Shown in pieces: positions 27,747 to 36,031 of a stretch of 64,000 bases of DNA. How positions within the stretch are numbered: the stretch's first letter is position 1; every line of letters begins with the position of its first letter. The DNA comes from Leucobacter sp. Psy1 (lineage in GTDB: Bacteria; Actinomycetota; Actinomycetes; Actinomycetales; Microbacteriaceae): NCBI RefSeq assembly GCF_020096995.1, contig NZ_CP083692.1:124001-188000 (forward strand), written 5' to 3'. Both the position numbers and the translations under genes were made by a program. The notes beneath the pieces were generated by a model, which worked only from the letters and a program-made list of their open reading frames with translations, was not told where the DNA came from and ran no database searches.

Positions 27747-28010
27747 TCACGCCTTCTTGCGGCCGAAAATGAGTCCCCAGATCAGCAGGACCACGAGAGA
27801 TCCGCCGATGGCGAGCGCCCAGGTCTGGAGCGACCAGAACTCCTCAAGCGACGCGTCGAAGAGCAGCGAGCCGAGCCAGCCTCCCACGACAGCGCCCACG
27901 ACGCCGAGGATCAAAGTGACGATCCAGCCGCCACCCTGCTTGCCCGGCATGATGGCTTTCGCGATCGCGCCCGCGATGAGGCCGAGGATGATAAATGCGA
28001 AAAATCCCAT
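27747..28010 (-). CDS. GlsB/YeaQ/YmgE family stress response membrane protein
   Basis: An 87-residue membrane protein with three hydrophobic segments. It carries the family's glycine-rich repeats: ILGLIAGAIAKAIMPGKQGG and LILGVVGAVVGGWLGSLLF, ending in FGRKKA. Members are often induced by general stress, and some anchor Asp23-like proteins to the membrane (GlsB). AAGGGGG lies just upstream of ATG 28010. It is a single gene, 62 nt upstream of which lies the end of the MarR-type gene on the same strand. Confidence 0.9.
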   Translation of the reverse strand: MGFFAFIILGLIAGAIAKAIMPGKQGGGWIVTLILGVVGAVVGGWLGSLLFDASLEEFWSLQTWALAIGGSLVVLLIWGLIFGRKKA

Positions 28011-28072
28011 GGTGTCCCCCTTGCGATAACTGTGGTTTTCCCAGCTATTACAGCGGCACGCGCGCGGTAAGG

Positions 28073-28546
28073 TCAAGCCTCGCGCGGCGTCGATCCCATA
28101 TCGTTCCGCAGTGAACGCTCGCTGGCTTCGATGAGTTCAAGCATCGCTGCGTGGAGTTCTTCGAGCCGAGCGGTGCTCATTCCGAGACGGGACGCCATTT
28201 CAGCGGGAACGCGCTCGGCGCGCCTGCGCAGGTCTGCTCCCGCCGAGGTCAGGGACACCTCCAGTCGACGCTCGTCCTCGGTATTTCGGCGTCGTTCGAC
28301 GAGACCGCGTGCTTCAAGACGTTTGACGAGCGGTGACAGTGTCGGCGCTTCCTGGTGCAGTCTCGTGGCGAGTTCGGTGAGCGCAAGCGGCTCTTCTTCC
28401 CAGAGGGCGAGCAGGACGAGGTATTGCGGGTGGGTGATGCCGAGCGGGTCGAGTACGGGGCGGTACGCCGCGACGATGCTGCGGGAGGCCACAGTGAGCG
28501 CGAAGCACACCTGGCGCTCGAGGGACAGCGGATCGGTCGACGTCAT
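28073..28546 (-). CDS. MarR family regulator of OhrR type
   Basis: A 157-residue winged-helix regulator. The N-terminus (ERQVCFALTVASRSIVAAYR then LDPLGITHPQYLVLLALWEE) matches organic-hydroperoxide sensors of the OhrR group; Cys14 sits where the peroxide-reactive cysteine of OhrR lies. The HTH is TELATRLHQEAPTLSPLVKRLE and the wing RRNTEDERRLEVSLT. OhrR normally represses an adjacent ohr peroxidase gene; here there is none, and the divergent neighbour begins a small cluster with chdC and tspO. A 9-9-9 inverted repeat in the divergent gap is the likely operator. Confidence 0.85.
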   Translation of the reverse strand: MTSTDPLSLERQVCFALTVASRSIVAAYRPVLDPLGITHPQYLVLLALWEEEPLALTELATRLHQEAPTLSPLVKRLEARGLVERRRNTEDERRLEVSLTSAGADLRRRAERVPAEMASRLGMSTARLEELHAAMLELIEASERSLRNDMGSTPREA

Positions 28547-28605
28547 GCCCCCATCATCCCCTACCCGCGGTCGAATCTGCTGGTGGAGGATCGGCTAGAC
28601 TAAGA

Positions 28606-28632
28606 TTCATGCACGAATAGTTTGTGCATGAA
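28606..28632. promoter_or_regulatory. Inverted-repeat operator for the MarR/OhrR-type regulator
   Basis: TTCATGCAC (28606-28614) and GTGCATGAA (28624-28632) are perfect inverted repeats with a 9-nt spacer. A TAAGAT (28601-28606) just before the left arm may be the -10 of the plus-strand cluster, so binding would block transcription. Located between the divergent regulator (start 28546) and the gene at 28652. Confidence 0.65.
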
Positions 28633-28651
28633 GTAACCGAGGAGGAGTCAC

Positions 28652-28924
28652 ATGTCTGGGGAACCCGGCACTGAAGACCGCATCCCGTCCCGGCCGCTCT
28701 TTGAACCGTCGCCCCACCCGCGCATGTCTGCGTTCGACCTGCTGTGCTTCCTGGTTTCGGCCGCGCTCGTGTTCGGAGGCTTCTATGTGATGAGCCTCGC
28801 CTTCACCTACGAGGAGTGGGGATTCTGGCTGTTCTTCGGTGGTGTGCTGCTCGACGCGCTGGGCCTGTGGATGGCGTTCGGCCTGATCCCGAACTGGCGC
28901 GTGAAGCGCGGAGATCGCTCGTGA
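28652..28924 (+). CDS. Small two-helix membrane protein
   Basis: A 90-residue protein with a hydrophilic, proline-rich N-terminus and two membrane helices (FDLLCFLVSAALVFGGFYV and GFWLFFGGVLLDALGLWMAF) ending in a basic tail. GGAGGAG precedes the ATG. Its stop overlaps the GTG start of chdC within GTGA, so the two are translationally coupled. I do not recognise the family; the context suggests a membrane role linked to heme handling. Confidence 0.7.
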   Translation: MSGEPGTEDRIPSRPLFEPSPHPRMSAFDLLCFLVSAALVFGGFYVMSLAFTYEEWGFWLFFGGVLLDALGLWMAFGLIPNWRVKRGDRS

Positions 28925-29601
28925 CGGGGCCGAAAGCGGAGCAGGAACCCTTCGGCTACACCATGTGGTCGGTGTTCGCACACCGGACAGGCATGCTCGC
29001 GGACCGCGCATACGCGGTCCGCGAAGCGCGCGAGGCGTGGGCATCGAACGATGACGGGGTGACCGTACGCGGCCTGTATCGCGTTTCCGGTCTGCGCGCG
29101 GACGCCGATTGGTTCGTGTGGACGCACGGTCCGAGCATCACCGCGCTGCAGAATCGGTATGCCGCCTTCCGGAAGACCGCGTGGGGGCGCGCGAGCACGC
29201 CGGTGTGGAGCGCCGTCGGTGTGCACCGACCCGCCGAGTTCTCCCGAGACCACGTGCCCGCATACCTGCGCGACGTCGCACCCGCGAGGTTCCTGACGGT
29301 GTACCCCTTCGTCCGGTCATACGAGTGGTATCTGCTGCCAGAAGACGAGCGCCGGGCCCTGCTCATCGATCACGGTGCCGCGGCGCGCCCATTCCCCGAC
29401 GTGATTGCGAACACCGTCTCCGCCTTCGCGCTCGGTGACTTCGAGTGGATCCTGGCACTGGAAGCGGAGCACCTGCACCGACTCGTCGATGTGATGCGAG
29501 CGTTCCGCGGCACCTACGCCCGACGGCATGTCCGCGAAGAGACCCCCTTCTTCACCGGCGAGCGCACGTCGATTGAGGCGTTGATCTCGGATGTGCCGTG
29601 A
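28921..29601 (+). CDS. chdC: Coproheme decarboxylase ChdC (HemQ), actinobacterial clade
   Basis: Last enzyme of coproporphyrin-dependent heme synthesis; it decarboxylates coproheme to heme b using hydrogen peroxide. The 226-residue protein belongs to the chlorite dismutase fold: YTMWSVF, LYRVSGLRADADWFVW, WSAVGVHRPAEF and YPFVRSYEWYLLP. Its His111, Tyr128, Trp136 and His151 occur with exactly the spacing of the distal His, radical Tyr, Trp and proximal His that I recall for Corynebacterium ChdC, so it is likely active. Start GTG 28921 overlaps the upstream stop. Other heme genes are not in this window, so it is detached from the usual hem cluster. Confidence 0.92.
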   Translation: MTGPKAEQEPFGYTMWSVFAHRTGMLADRAYAVREAREAWASNDDGVTVRGLYRVSGLRADADWFVWTHGPSITALQNRYAAFRKTAWGRASTPVWSAVGVHRPAEFSRDHVPAYLRDVAPARFLTVYPFVRSYEWYLLPEDERRALLIDHGAAARPFPDVIANTVSAFALGDFEWILALEAEHLHRLVDVMRAFRGTYARRHVREETPFFTGERTSIEALISDVP

Positions 29602-29945
29602 CCCCGGCACGCGGCGAGAGTGTCTCCGGCGTAGCCGACCGAGGCGCGTTCTTCTCGAGTCCCGCCCTGGTCCTGAGCGGGGTGATTCTCGGCATCTACG
29701 CGGTGTACACCTGGGCGTGGTTCAGCTGGGCCAGGTTCACCGCCGACGTCGCGGCCGCTCTCGTACACGGGGCGGAGCCGATCCTCGGGGTCACGCAGCA
29801 GATCGTGCACTGGTGCGCGCCGGCTGCGCCGCTACTCTGGTGCGGCACCGTCTGGCTCATGCACCGTGAGTCCCCGCGTACGACCCTGCTGCGGCTCGTG
29901 GCCGGCCTGATTGTGCTCGCCCCGCTCCCCGTCTTCCTCGACTGA
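29598..29945 (+). CDS. Small membrane protein of unknown function
   Basis: A 115-residue protein starting at GTG 29598, overlapping the chdC stop (GTGA). It has three hydrophobic stretches (ALVLSGVILGIYAVYTWAWF, APAAPLLWCGTVWLM, LLRLVAGLIVLAPLPVF). No family recognised. Coupling to chdC and closeness to tspO suggest a role in the same process. Confidence 0.7.
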   Translation: MTPARGESVSGVADRGAFFSSPALVLSGVILGIYAVYTWAWFSWARFTADVAAALVHGAEPILGVTQQIVHWCAPAAPLLWCGTVWLMHRESPRTTLLRLVAGLIVLAPLPVFLD

Positions 29946-29958
29946 TCGGAGGCTTCCC

Positions 29959-30282
29959 GTGCCCGCACGCGTACTCGCCTGGGTCGTCTCGGCAGTAATC
30001 ACCGCACTGTATGCCTCGGTCGTCGTTCGCGGCGTCGTGGATCTTATCGAACTCCCGCGCGCAGCTCGCGAGAACATGGGGCTCGGAGTGACCTCCAACG
30101 GGGTCTTCTGGCTCTGGTTCGGTGTGCTCTTCCCCGTGCCGATCTATGCAGCGAGCGTGTGGGCGGCGCGGCGGCGAGCCATACCGATTCGCTTGCTCGC
30201 GCTGCTCTGTGGATTGGGAGTGGTGGCCGTCGTGCAACTCGAAGTGTCTTACCTGGTCTCTCGGCTCGATTTCTTCGCGTAG
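29959..30282 (+). CDS. Small membrane protein of unknown function
   Basis: A 107-residue protein with three hydrophobic segments (VLAWVVSAVITALYASVV, GVFWLWFGVLFPVPIYAASV, LLALLCGLGVVAVVQLEV). GTG 29959 is chosen; CGGAGG lies 6 nt upstream. It is 13 nt after the previous gene and is probably in the same operon. No family recognised. Confidence 0.7.
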   Translation: MPARVLAWVVSAVITALYASVVVRGVVDLIELPRAARENMGLGVTSNGVFWLWFGVLFPVPIYAASVWAARRRAIPIRLLALLCGLGVVAVVQLEVSYLVSRLDFFA

Positions 30283-30345
30283 GAGCGCGAGCGGCCTTCG
30301 GGTCATCAGGTAGTCACCCGCGGACTGCCGTAGAGTGTGCGCAAC

Positions 30346-30891
30346 ATGACATCAGAATCCGTTGCTGCGCCCGCAGTGAAGCCTCCCTTGGGTCGTCAGA
30401 TCGTGGTGCTCATCGCCATGATCGCGGCGGTGGCACTCGTCTCGTTCCTGGGGTCGCTGGCCTCCACGTCGAACGTCGAAGGGTGGTACCAGGATGCCGA
30501 GAAGGTGCCATGGAATCCGCCAGGCTCCGTGTTCGGGCCGGCTTGGGGTGTGCTCTACGCGGCGAACGCCGTCGTCGGGTTTCTCCTCTGGCGCGCCGGG
30601 TACCGCGGCGCGGGTGCACCGAACGCCTCGCGGCGGGCGCTCACGGTGTTCGGCGTGCAGCTCGGACTGAACCTTTTGTGGACTCCGACGTTCTTCGCCG
30701 GATATCCGATCATCGGAGCCCCCGCATGGTGGGCGGGACTCGTCGTGATCACGGCACTCATCATCGCCGTGATCTGGTTGATGGTGTTGGCGCGACGTCG
30801 CTCGACGGCGGCGACCATCCTGCTCGTGCCCTACCTCCTCTGGCTGCTGTTCGCGTCGACGCTGAACATCGGGATCATCGCGCTGAACTGA
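30346..30891 (+). CDS. tspO: TspO/MBR family tryptophan-rich sensory protein
   Basis: Five-helix membrane protein that binds porphyrins and is linked to porphyrin degradation, transport or stress sensing. The 181-residue sequence has the conserved WYQDAEKVPWNPPGSVFGPA entry segment, WGVLYAANAVVGFLLWR, GLNLLWTPTFFAG and a final helix with STLNIGIIALN. The ATG at 30346 is used; a TAGAGT at 30331-30336 could be a -10 giving an almost leaderless message. It is 63 nt downstream of the small membrane-protein genes following chdC, which fits a porphyrin-related cluster. It is convergent with the amidase gene, only 10 nt apart. Confidence 0.92.
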   Translation: MTSESVAAPAVKPPLGRQIVVLIAMIAAVALVSFLGSLASTSNVEGWYQDAEKVPWNPPGSVFGPAWGVLYAANAVVGFLLWRAGYRGAGAPNASRRALTVFGVQLGLNLLWTPTFFAGYPIIGAPAWWAGLVVITALIIAVIWLMVLARRRSTAATILLVPYLLWLLFASTLNIGIIALN

Positions 30892-30901
30892 GGACCGGAA
30901 C

Positions 30902-32299
30902 TCACAGGGCCGGGTGCTTCAGGTGAAAACGCGACACCCGCTGGAACGCGCTCGCGATCCGCACCAGGTTGGCTTCGGTCAGTCGAGCGCCGACGAGCTG
31001 CCCCGCGACCGGGAGTCCTTCCGCCTCGGTGAATCCGATCGGGAACGTGATCGTCGGTACCTGGCTCATCGTGAAGGGCACCGTGTATCGGTGCACTTCG
31101 GCGAGCTGTTGAGCCCCCATCTGCACCGTATCCGAGGCCAGTGGGGCCTCGTAGGGGAGCCCGGGGATGAAGAGCGCATCGACCTCGGAGAGCAGGTGAT
31201 TGACCTGTCCCTTGAACCACTCCCGGCGCTGCAGCACTTCCTGGTACCCGACTCCGGAGGTGCTCCGGCCAATCGAGATCAGCTCGTGGAGGGCGGCGCC
31301 GTAGGTCGCCTCGTGGGTATCGAACCACGAACCGTGCGCTGTCGCCGTCTGCACGCCACAGACGACGAACCAGTCTTCGTTGATCTGCTCGGGGTCGGGG
31401 AAGCGCACCGGAACGAACTCGGCGCCGAGCTGTTCAAGCTGGTCGATGGCCTCCAGCATGCCGCGCCGAACCGTGTCTGAGACGTCGCCGAGCGCCCAGT
31501 CGACGTCGAGGCCGATCCGTGTTCCACTCAAGTCGGTCGAGGTCCTGGCCCCGTACGGGTCGACCGGGGCAGCGAGCGACGTCGGATCATGCACGTCGTA
31601 ACCGGCGATCGCCTCGAGGACGAAGCCGGCGTCGCGTGCTGACCGCGCGATCGGGCCGACGTGGTCGAGGGTTGCTCCGAGCTCGAAGACGCCGAATCTG
31701 CTGCACCGCCCCCAGGTCGGCTTGATCCCAGTGGCGCCGTTGGCCGACGATGGCATTCGGATCGATCCACCGGTGTCCGAGCCGAGGGCGGCGAAGGCCA
31801 GCCCGCCCGCGGTCGACGATGCACTGCCGCTCGACGATACTCCCACCCACCGATCAAGCCCCCATGGGTTCTTCGGTGCGACGAACGGAGCGGTGTGTTC
31901 CCCGTACACGCCCTCGGTCGTGTGTACGCGGCCGATGATGACCGCGCCAGCGTCGCGCAGGCGACGCACGACGGTGGCTGTCTCTTCCGCGACTGCTCCG
32001 ATGCGGCTCGGCATCCCGACTTCGAGAGGCTGGCCAGCATCCGCATAGATGTCCTTGACCGCGAGGGGCACTCCGTGAAGCGGCCCCCTCCAAGTACCGG
32101 CGGCACGCTCCTGATCGAGCCGAGCAGCGGATGCTCGCGCGCCGGCCCCGTCGACGTGCGCATAGGCGCCCAGAACGGGGTCGACTGCGGCAATCCGATC
32201 GAGCATGGCGTCGGTGAGTTCGACGGCGCTGAGTTCTCCCCGAGCGAGGAGGTGCGAGATATTCTCGATGGTCTCGTAGTGGAGGGGCTGGTTGGTCAT
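30902..32299 (-). CDS. Amidase signature family protein
   Basis: A 465-residue amidohydrolase using a Ser-cisSer-Lys triad to cleave amide bonds. Lys82 (AVKDIY), cis-Ser about 155 (GVSSSGSAS) and nucleophile Ser179 (GSDTGGSIRMPS) fit the family. In the triad loop the usual GGSSGGSA is changed to GVSSSGSA. SIGRSTSGVGYQEVLQRRE in the C-terminal part is typical. ATG 32299 is the conserved start. It is the third gene of a minus-strand unit: iron alcohol dehydrogenase, NCS1 permease, amidase; the permease is 17 nt upstream, so the imported compound is likely its substrate. Confidence 0.9.
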   Translation of the reverse strand: MTNQPLHYETIENISHLLARGELSAVELTDAMLDRIAAVDPVLGAYAHVDGAGARASAARLDQERAAGTWRGPLHGVPLAVKDIYADAGQPLEVGMPSRIGAVAEETATVVRRLRDAGAVIIGRVHTTEGVYGEHTAPFVAPKNPWGLDRWVGVSSSGSASSTAGGLAFAALGSDTGGSIRMPSSANGATGIKPTWGRCSRFGVFELGATLDHVGPIARSARDAGFVLEAIAGYDVHDPTSLAAPVDPYGARTSTDLSGTRIGLDVDWALGDVSDTVRRGMLEAIDQLEQLGAEFVPVRFPDPEQINEDWFVVCGVQTATAHGSWFDTHEATYGAALHELISIGRSTSGVGYQEVLQRREWFKGQVNHLLSEVDALFIPGLPYEAPLASDTVQMGAQQLAEVHRYTVPFTMSQVPTITFPIGFTEAEGLPVAGQLVGARLTEANLVRIASAFQRVSRFHLKHPAL

Positions 32300-32316
32300 G
32301 TGCTGTTCTCCCAATC

Positions 32317-33729
32317 TCAAACTCGAGCGGCGACGGGCGCGACCGCGTAGAAGCGACCGCGAGTGATCGCGGTCAGAATGATGTGCAGGATCGGGCCGAC
32401 GAACATGGCCGCGAATGAAGCGTAGTACACGGGGTAAAGGCCGACGAGCCCGAGCGCGCCGATGGCGACGGCGACCACCATGGCGATGATGCCGCAGGGG
32501 TTCCACTTGCGCACCTCGTGGTCTTCGTACTCGATCCGGTCGGTGGAGGCGTACTTGAGGGCCTTTCGGCAGATGAAGTAGTCGGCAAGGAGAATGAAGA
32601 TCCAAGTGTTCGTCATGATGCCCGTCACCGCGAGGAAAGTGTCCGTGTACTGCAGCACGTTGATCGGATATAGGGCGATACCGAGAATCAGCAGGCCGAC
32701 CATCCAGTAATTCCGTTTGATCGGCCGCTTGGCGAACGCGTCCCAGGTGTTCGCGAACGCCAGTGATCCTGAGTAGAGATTCATGACGTTGATGCGGATC
32801 TGAGTGATGATCGTGAATACGACCCCGAGGAAGCCCATCACGAGCGCGAACACGAACCCAGGGTCGGTGGCCCAGAGCTCAGGATTGTCCTGGGTCAGTG
32901 TCGGATACAGAGTGAAGGCGAGAAGCGCGCCGAGGATCATCACCACGGAGATCATTACGAGCTCGCCGAACATGATGCCCGCGGTGCCGCGGTAGCCGAT
33001 CTGCGTGCGAGAGAAGCGGCCGTAATCCGTCGCGAGCAGGGCTTGGAAGACGATCTGCCCATTCACCAGTGAGAACGCCTGAGCCATGACTGTCGGATCG
33101 TTGGGGGAAAGGGACTCCCATTGGCCTGGGCCCACGATCGCGTGGCCGTCGGCGAGCATGAACATGCCGACGATGAAGAGCCCGATGAAGATCGGCATGC
33201 CGAATCGTTGGAGGATGTTCATCGAGTGCATTCCGCGCCAAGCGAAGTAGAGTGCGGCCGCCCCGACAAGTGCGAAGATGACGCTCGCCATCGGCGAGCC
33301 TTGGCCGATCCCGAAGTACTCGCTGAGGGCGTGCGAGACGATACTGCCCTCGAAGATGAAGTAGAAGATGTAATTGATGCCGTAGACGAACGAGGCGAGC
33401 GCTGATCCCTTGGCCCCGAAACCGAGACCGCGGGTGAGTAAGACGAGGCTGAGGCCCTCCTTGGACGCGATACGCATGATGAGCGACCCGAGGATCGTCG
33501 ACACGATGATTAGGTACCCGATCGGGAGCAACATGTTCGGCCACCCCACCAGAAAACCGATCTGACCCCCCAGGGTGAACCAGAACATCGCTGTGACGTT
33601 GCCGGTCAGGATGAGCAGAATCGCGAACGCGGGCCATCTCTGAGAGCTGGGCACGCGCGACGTCGCGTAGCTCTCCATCTGATCGTCCAGCGAGGTTGCG
33701 GGACTCGTGAATGCGTCTCTCCAGGCCAT
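32317..33729 (-). CDS. NCS1 family cytosine/purine/hydantoin-type permease
   Basis: A 470-residue membrane transporter with about 12 helices of the nucleobase:cation symporter-1 family. The N-terminal SSQRWPAFAILLILTGNVTA and the FWFTLGGQIGFLVGWPN region correspond to TM1-2, and TQIRINVMNLYSGSLAF to the conserved TM8 region. Substrates in the family are nucleobases, hydantoins, allantoin, thiamine or related ring amides. It is directly upstream of the amidase and 67 nt downstream of the iron alcohol dehydrogenase gene, suggesting uptake of a heterocyclic or amide nitrogen source. Confidence 0.87.
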   Translation of the reverse strand: MAWRDAFTSPATSLDDQMESYATSRVPSSQRWPAFAILLILTGNVTAMFWFTLGGQIGFLVGWPNMLLPIGYLIIVSTILGSLIMRIASKEGLSLVLLTRGLGFGAKGSALASFVYGINYIFYFIFEGSIVSHALSEYFGIGQGSPMASVIFALVGAAALYFAWRGMHSMNILQRFGMPIFIGLFIVGMFMLADGHAIVGPGQWESLSPNDPTVMAQAFSLVNGQIVFQALLATDYGRFSRTQIGYRGTAGIMFGELVMISVVMILGALLAFTLYPTLTQDNPELWATDPGFVFALVMGFLGVVFTIITQIRINVMNLYSGSLAFANTWDAFAKRPIKRNYWMVGLLILGIALYPINVLQYTDTFLAVTGIMTNTWIFILLADYFICRKALKYASTDRIEYEDHEVRKWNPCGIIAMVVAVAIGALGLVGLYPVYYASFAAMFVGPILHIILTAITRGRFYAVAPVAARV

Positions 33730-33796
33730 GAGGTGGCTCCTTCGCCATCAGGGTGGTGGGTGGGATCGGGTGGGAGTGCGGTGCAGGGTGTGCCCG

Positions 33797-34963
33797 CTAG
33801 CGGGCGTCGTAGATCCTGCGATAGAGCTCGACGATTTCGGCGTGCTCGGGAATGCGCGGATTGTTGGCGGGTGAGCCCGAGGCGAGGGCCTGCTCTGCCA
33901 TCACTGAGAGGGCCTGCTCCCACGCTTCGGATGAGATGCCGAATGCGCGAGGCGACGGTACCTCGAGTTCGACGCTCAATCGGTGGAGCTCGGCGACGAG
34001 CGCGCGCGCCGCCGCAGAATCATCGTCACGCTCGGTGGCCACGCCGAGCGCGCGAGCGCAGTCCGCGTATCGAGCGTCGGAGACACCGAGTGAAAACTCG
34101 GTCACTGCCGCGAAGAGCATCGCATTCGCCATCCCGTGCGCGACATGGAAGTGCGCCCCGAGCGGGCGACTCATGCCGTGCACAAGAGCGACTGAAGAAT
34201 TCGAGAACGCGATACCCGCGAGCGTCGCGGCCTCCATCATGGCTGACCGGGCGCCGCGGTCGGTCCCATCGGCGACGGCTCGTCTGAGGTGCTGCCCGAT
34301 TTGCCGGATTGCCTGCAGCGCAACGGCGTCGGAGAAACCTGAGGCCCGGGAGCTCACGTACGCCTCCACGGCGTGGGTTAGTGCGTCGAGACCGGTGTCC
34401 GCGGTGAGGCGCTGGGGCATCGTGAGCGTGAGTTCGTAGTCCACGAGTGCTGCTGTTGGCAAGTACGATGGCCCTCCGCACAACATTTTCTCACCGGTTT
34501 CGGAATCGGTGATGACGGTGAACTGGGTGGCCTCCGAGCCGGTACCGGCGGTCGTCGGCACCGCCACGATGGGTAGCGCGGAGCCGGTGTACTGCACCGG
34601 GGCCTTCAGCTCGCTCATGGTGCCTCCGCGTCGGGCGAGTACTGCGAGTGCCTTGGCGCTGTCGATCGGGCTTCCCCCGCCGAGTCCGATGATGACGTCG
34701 GCCCGGTGAGCGTGAACGGCATCGACACCGGCCTTGAGTGAAGCGGTCGTGGGATCGGGAACCGTACCGTCGAAGATCGCTGTCGGAATGTCCGAGGATG
34801 TCAGATCTTCCGCGAGGCGCGCCGCGAGACCGGTGCTCGACAGGAAGGCATCGGTCACGATGAGCGCGCGAGACGCGCCGAGGCGGGCGATCACGTCGTG
34901 CATCTCTCGCAGGGCACCACCTCCGATACTCAGAATGGGTGGAACAGCGATGTGTTGCGCCAT
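33797..34963 (-). CDS. Iron-containing alcohol dehydrogenase
   Basis: Group III NAD(P)-dependent alcohol dehydrogenase, 388 residues. The nucleotide-binding loop is LGGGSPIDSAKA, followed by VPTTAGTGSEAT. The metal site is formed by Asp/His in DTGLDALTHAVEAYVS and the histidines of HGMSRPLGAHFHVAHGMANA. ATG 34963 is chosen because the family begins here. The first gene of the NCS1/amidase unit and divergent from a LysR regulator at 35099; it could oxidise or reduce an alcohol/aldehyde released by the amidase. The substrate is unknown. Confidence 0.9.
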   Translation of the reverse strand: MAQHIAVPPILSIGGGALREMHDVIARLGASRALIVTDAFLSSTGLAARLAEDLTSSDIPTAIFDGTVPDPTTASLKAGVDAVHAHRADVIIGLGGGSPIDSAKALAVLARRGGTMSELKAPVQYTGSALPIVAVPTTAGTGSEATQFTVITDSETGEKMLCGGPSYLPTAALVDYELTLTMPQRLTADTGLDALTHAVEAYVSSRASGFSDAVALQAIRQIGQHLRRAVADGTDRGARSAMMEAATLAGIAFSNSSVALVHGMSRPLGAHFHVAHGMANAMLFAAVTEFSLGVSDARYADCARALGVATERDDDSAAARALVAELHRLSVELEVPSPRAFGISSEAWEQALSVMAEQALASGSPANNPRIPEHAEIVELYRRIYDAR

Positions 34964-35036
34964 TGCGGTAGAAACTCCTCTTCGCCGGGTCACGGCAGCG
35001 GCCGTGGGGACGAGTTTCAGTCTGCTCTGACAGGAT

Positions 35037-35083
35037 TGCGGTATCAATGGCCATTTCCGCAGACTTGACTGCAGAGTTGCAGT
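35037..35083. promoter_or_regulatory. Candidate LysR binding region
   Basis: Two dyads lie in the 135-nt divergent gap: TGCGG (35037-35041) facing CCGCA (35057-35061), and ACTGCA-GAGT-TGCAGT (35068-35083). LysR proteins typically bind such interrupted dyads next to their own promoter. Inference. Confidence 0.45.
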
Positions 35084-35098
35084 GACGAATGGAGACAC

Positions 35099-36016
35099 GT
35101 GCTCGAGCACATCGGTGTTTTTCTCGAGTTGGCGCGGTGGGGGACCCTGCGCGGCGCAGCCGCGCAATTGGGTCTCGACGAGACCACGGTCTCCCGGCGT
35201 CTCGGGCGACTCGAAGCATCACTGGGCGTGCGTCTGATGGATCGGGGTCGTGAAGGGTGGCGTCTTACCGAGGCGGGTAGACGGTTGGTGCCGCATGCTG
35301 AGGCCATCGACTCCCAGATGATGGCTGCCACCGAGGATCTCGCTGCTGGCGCGGGTGAACTGTCAGGCGCCTTGAGGATTGTCACCTCCGACGGGTTCGG
35401 GGCCTACGTTATGCTGCCGAAGCTCACCGAGTTCCACGAGCGCCACCCGGCACTCCGGATCGAGGTCTCGACTTCAACCTCCCACACCGCGGCGACCGAT
35501 CGAGACTTCGACGTCGCGATCACTCTGGAACGACCTCCGTCGAAAACGGCCGAGGTGCGCGCGTTGACCGACTATGAACTGCGCTTGTACGCATCGGCTC
35601 AGTACCTCGAGTCGCACGGGTCGCCTCGTAACGCGACGGATCTGCGGAGCGGACACACGCTCATCTGGTACGTCGACGCGCTCCTCGACGTTGAGCCGCT
35701 CCGCCTCCTCGATCAGGTCGTTCCGAACGCCACGGCGATGGTGCAGACGAATAACATCGCCGGGCATCTGACCGCCGCCCGAGCAGGTCTCGGCATCGCT
35801 CTCCTGCCCACCTACATCGGCGAGGCCGAGCCCGACCTGTGTCCGGTACTCCATGATCAACTCTCAGTACGGCGTCGCTACTGGCTGACGGTGCCTCGGT
35901 CGACGCTCCTCTTGGCGCGTGTCACGGCGTTCTGCTCCGCTCTCGAGCGCATCGTGGCGGATCATCCCCAGCTTCTTCCGCCTGAAACGCCGGATCGCCC
36001 GCGCCGGTTGGAGTGA
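35099..36016 (+). CDS. LysR family transcriptional regulator
   Basis: A 305-residue regulator. The winged HTH covers residues 1-60 (FLELARWGTLRGAAAQLGLD, TTVSRRLGRLEASLGVRL), and the effector domain of periplasmic-binding-protein type runs from about 90 (LRIVTSDGFGAYVMLPKL, LRIEVSTSTS, FDVAITLERPP). The start is GTG 35099 with GGAG upstream. It is divergent from the iron alcohol dehydrogenase/NCS1/amidase unit and probably activates it in response to the imported compound or its product. It is convergent with the PucR-type gene, 15 nt apart. Confidence 0.92.
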   Translation: MLEHIGVFLELARWGTLRGAAAQLGLDETTVSRRLGRLEASLGVRLMDRGREGWRLTEAGRRLVPHAEAIDSQMMAATEDLAAGAGELSGALRIVTSDGFGAYVMLPKLTEFHERHPALRIEVSTSTSHTAATDRDFDVAITLERPPSKTAEVRALTDYELRLYASAQYLESHGSPRNATDLRSGHTLIWYVDALLDVEPLRLLDQVVPNATAMVQTNNIAGHLTAARAGLGIALLPTYIGEAEPDLCPVLHDQLSVRRRYWLTVPRSTLLLARVTAFCSALERIVADHPQLLPPETPDRPRRLE

Positions 36017-36031
36017 GTATGCACCGTGACG

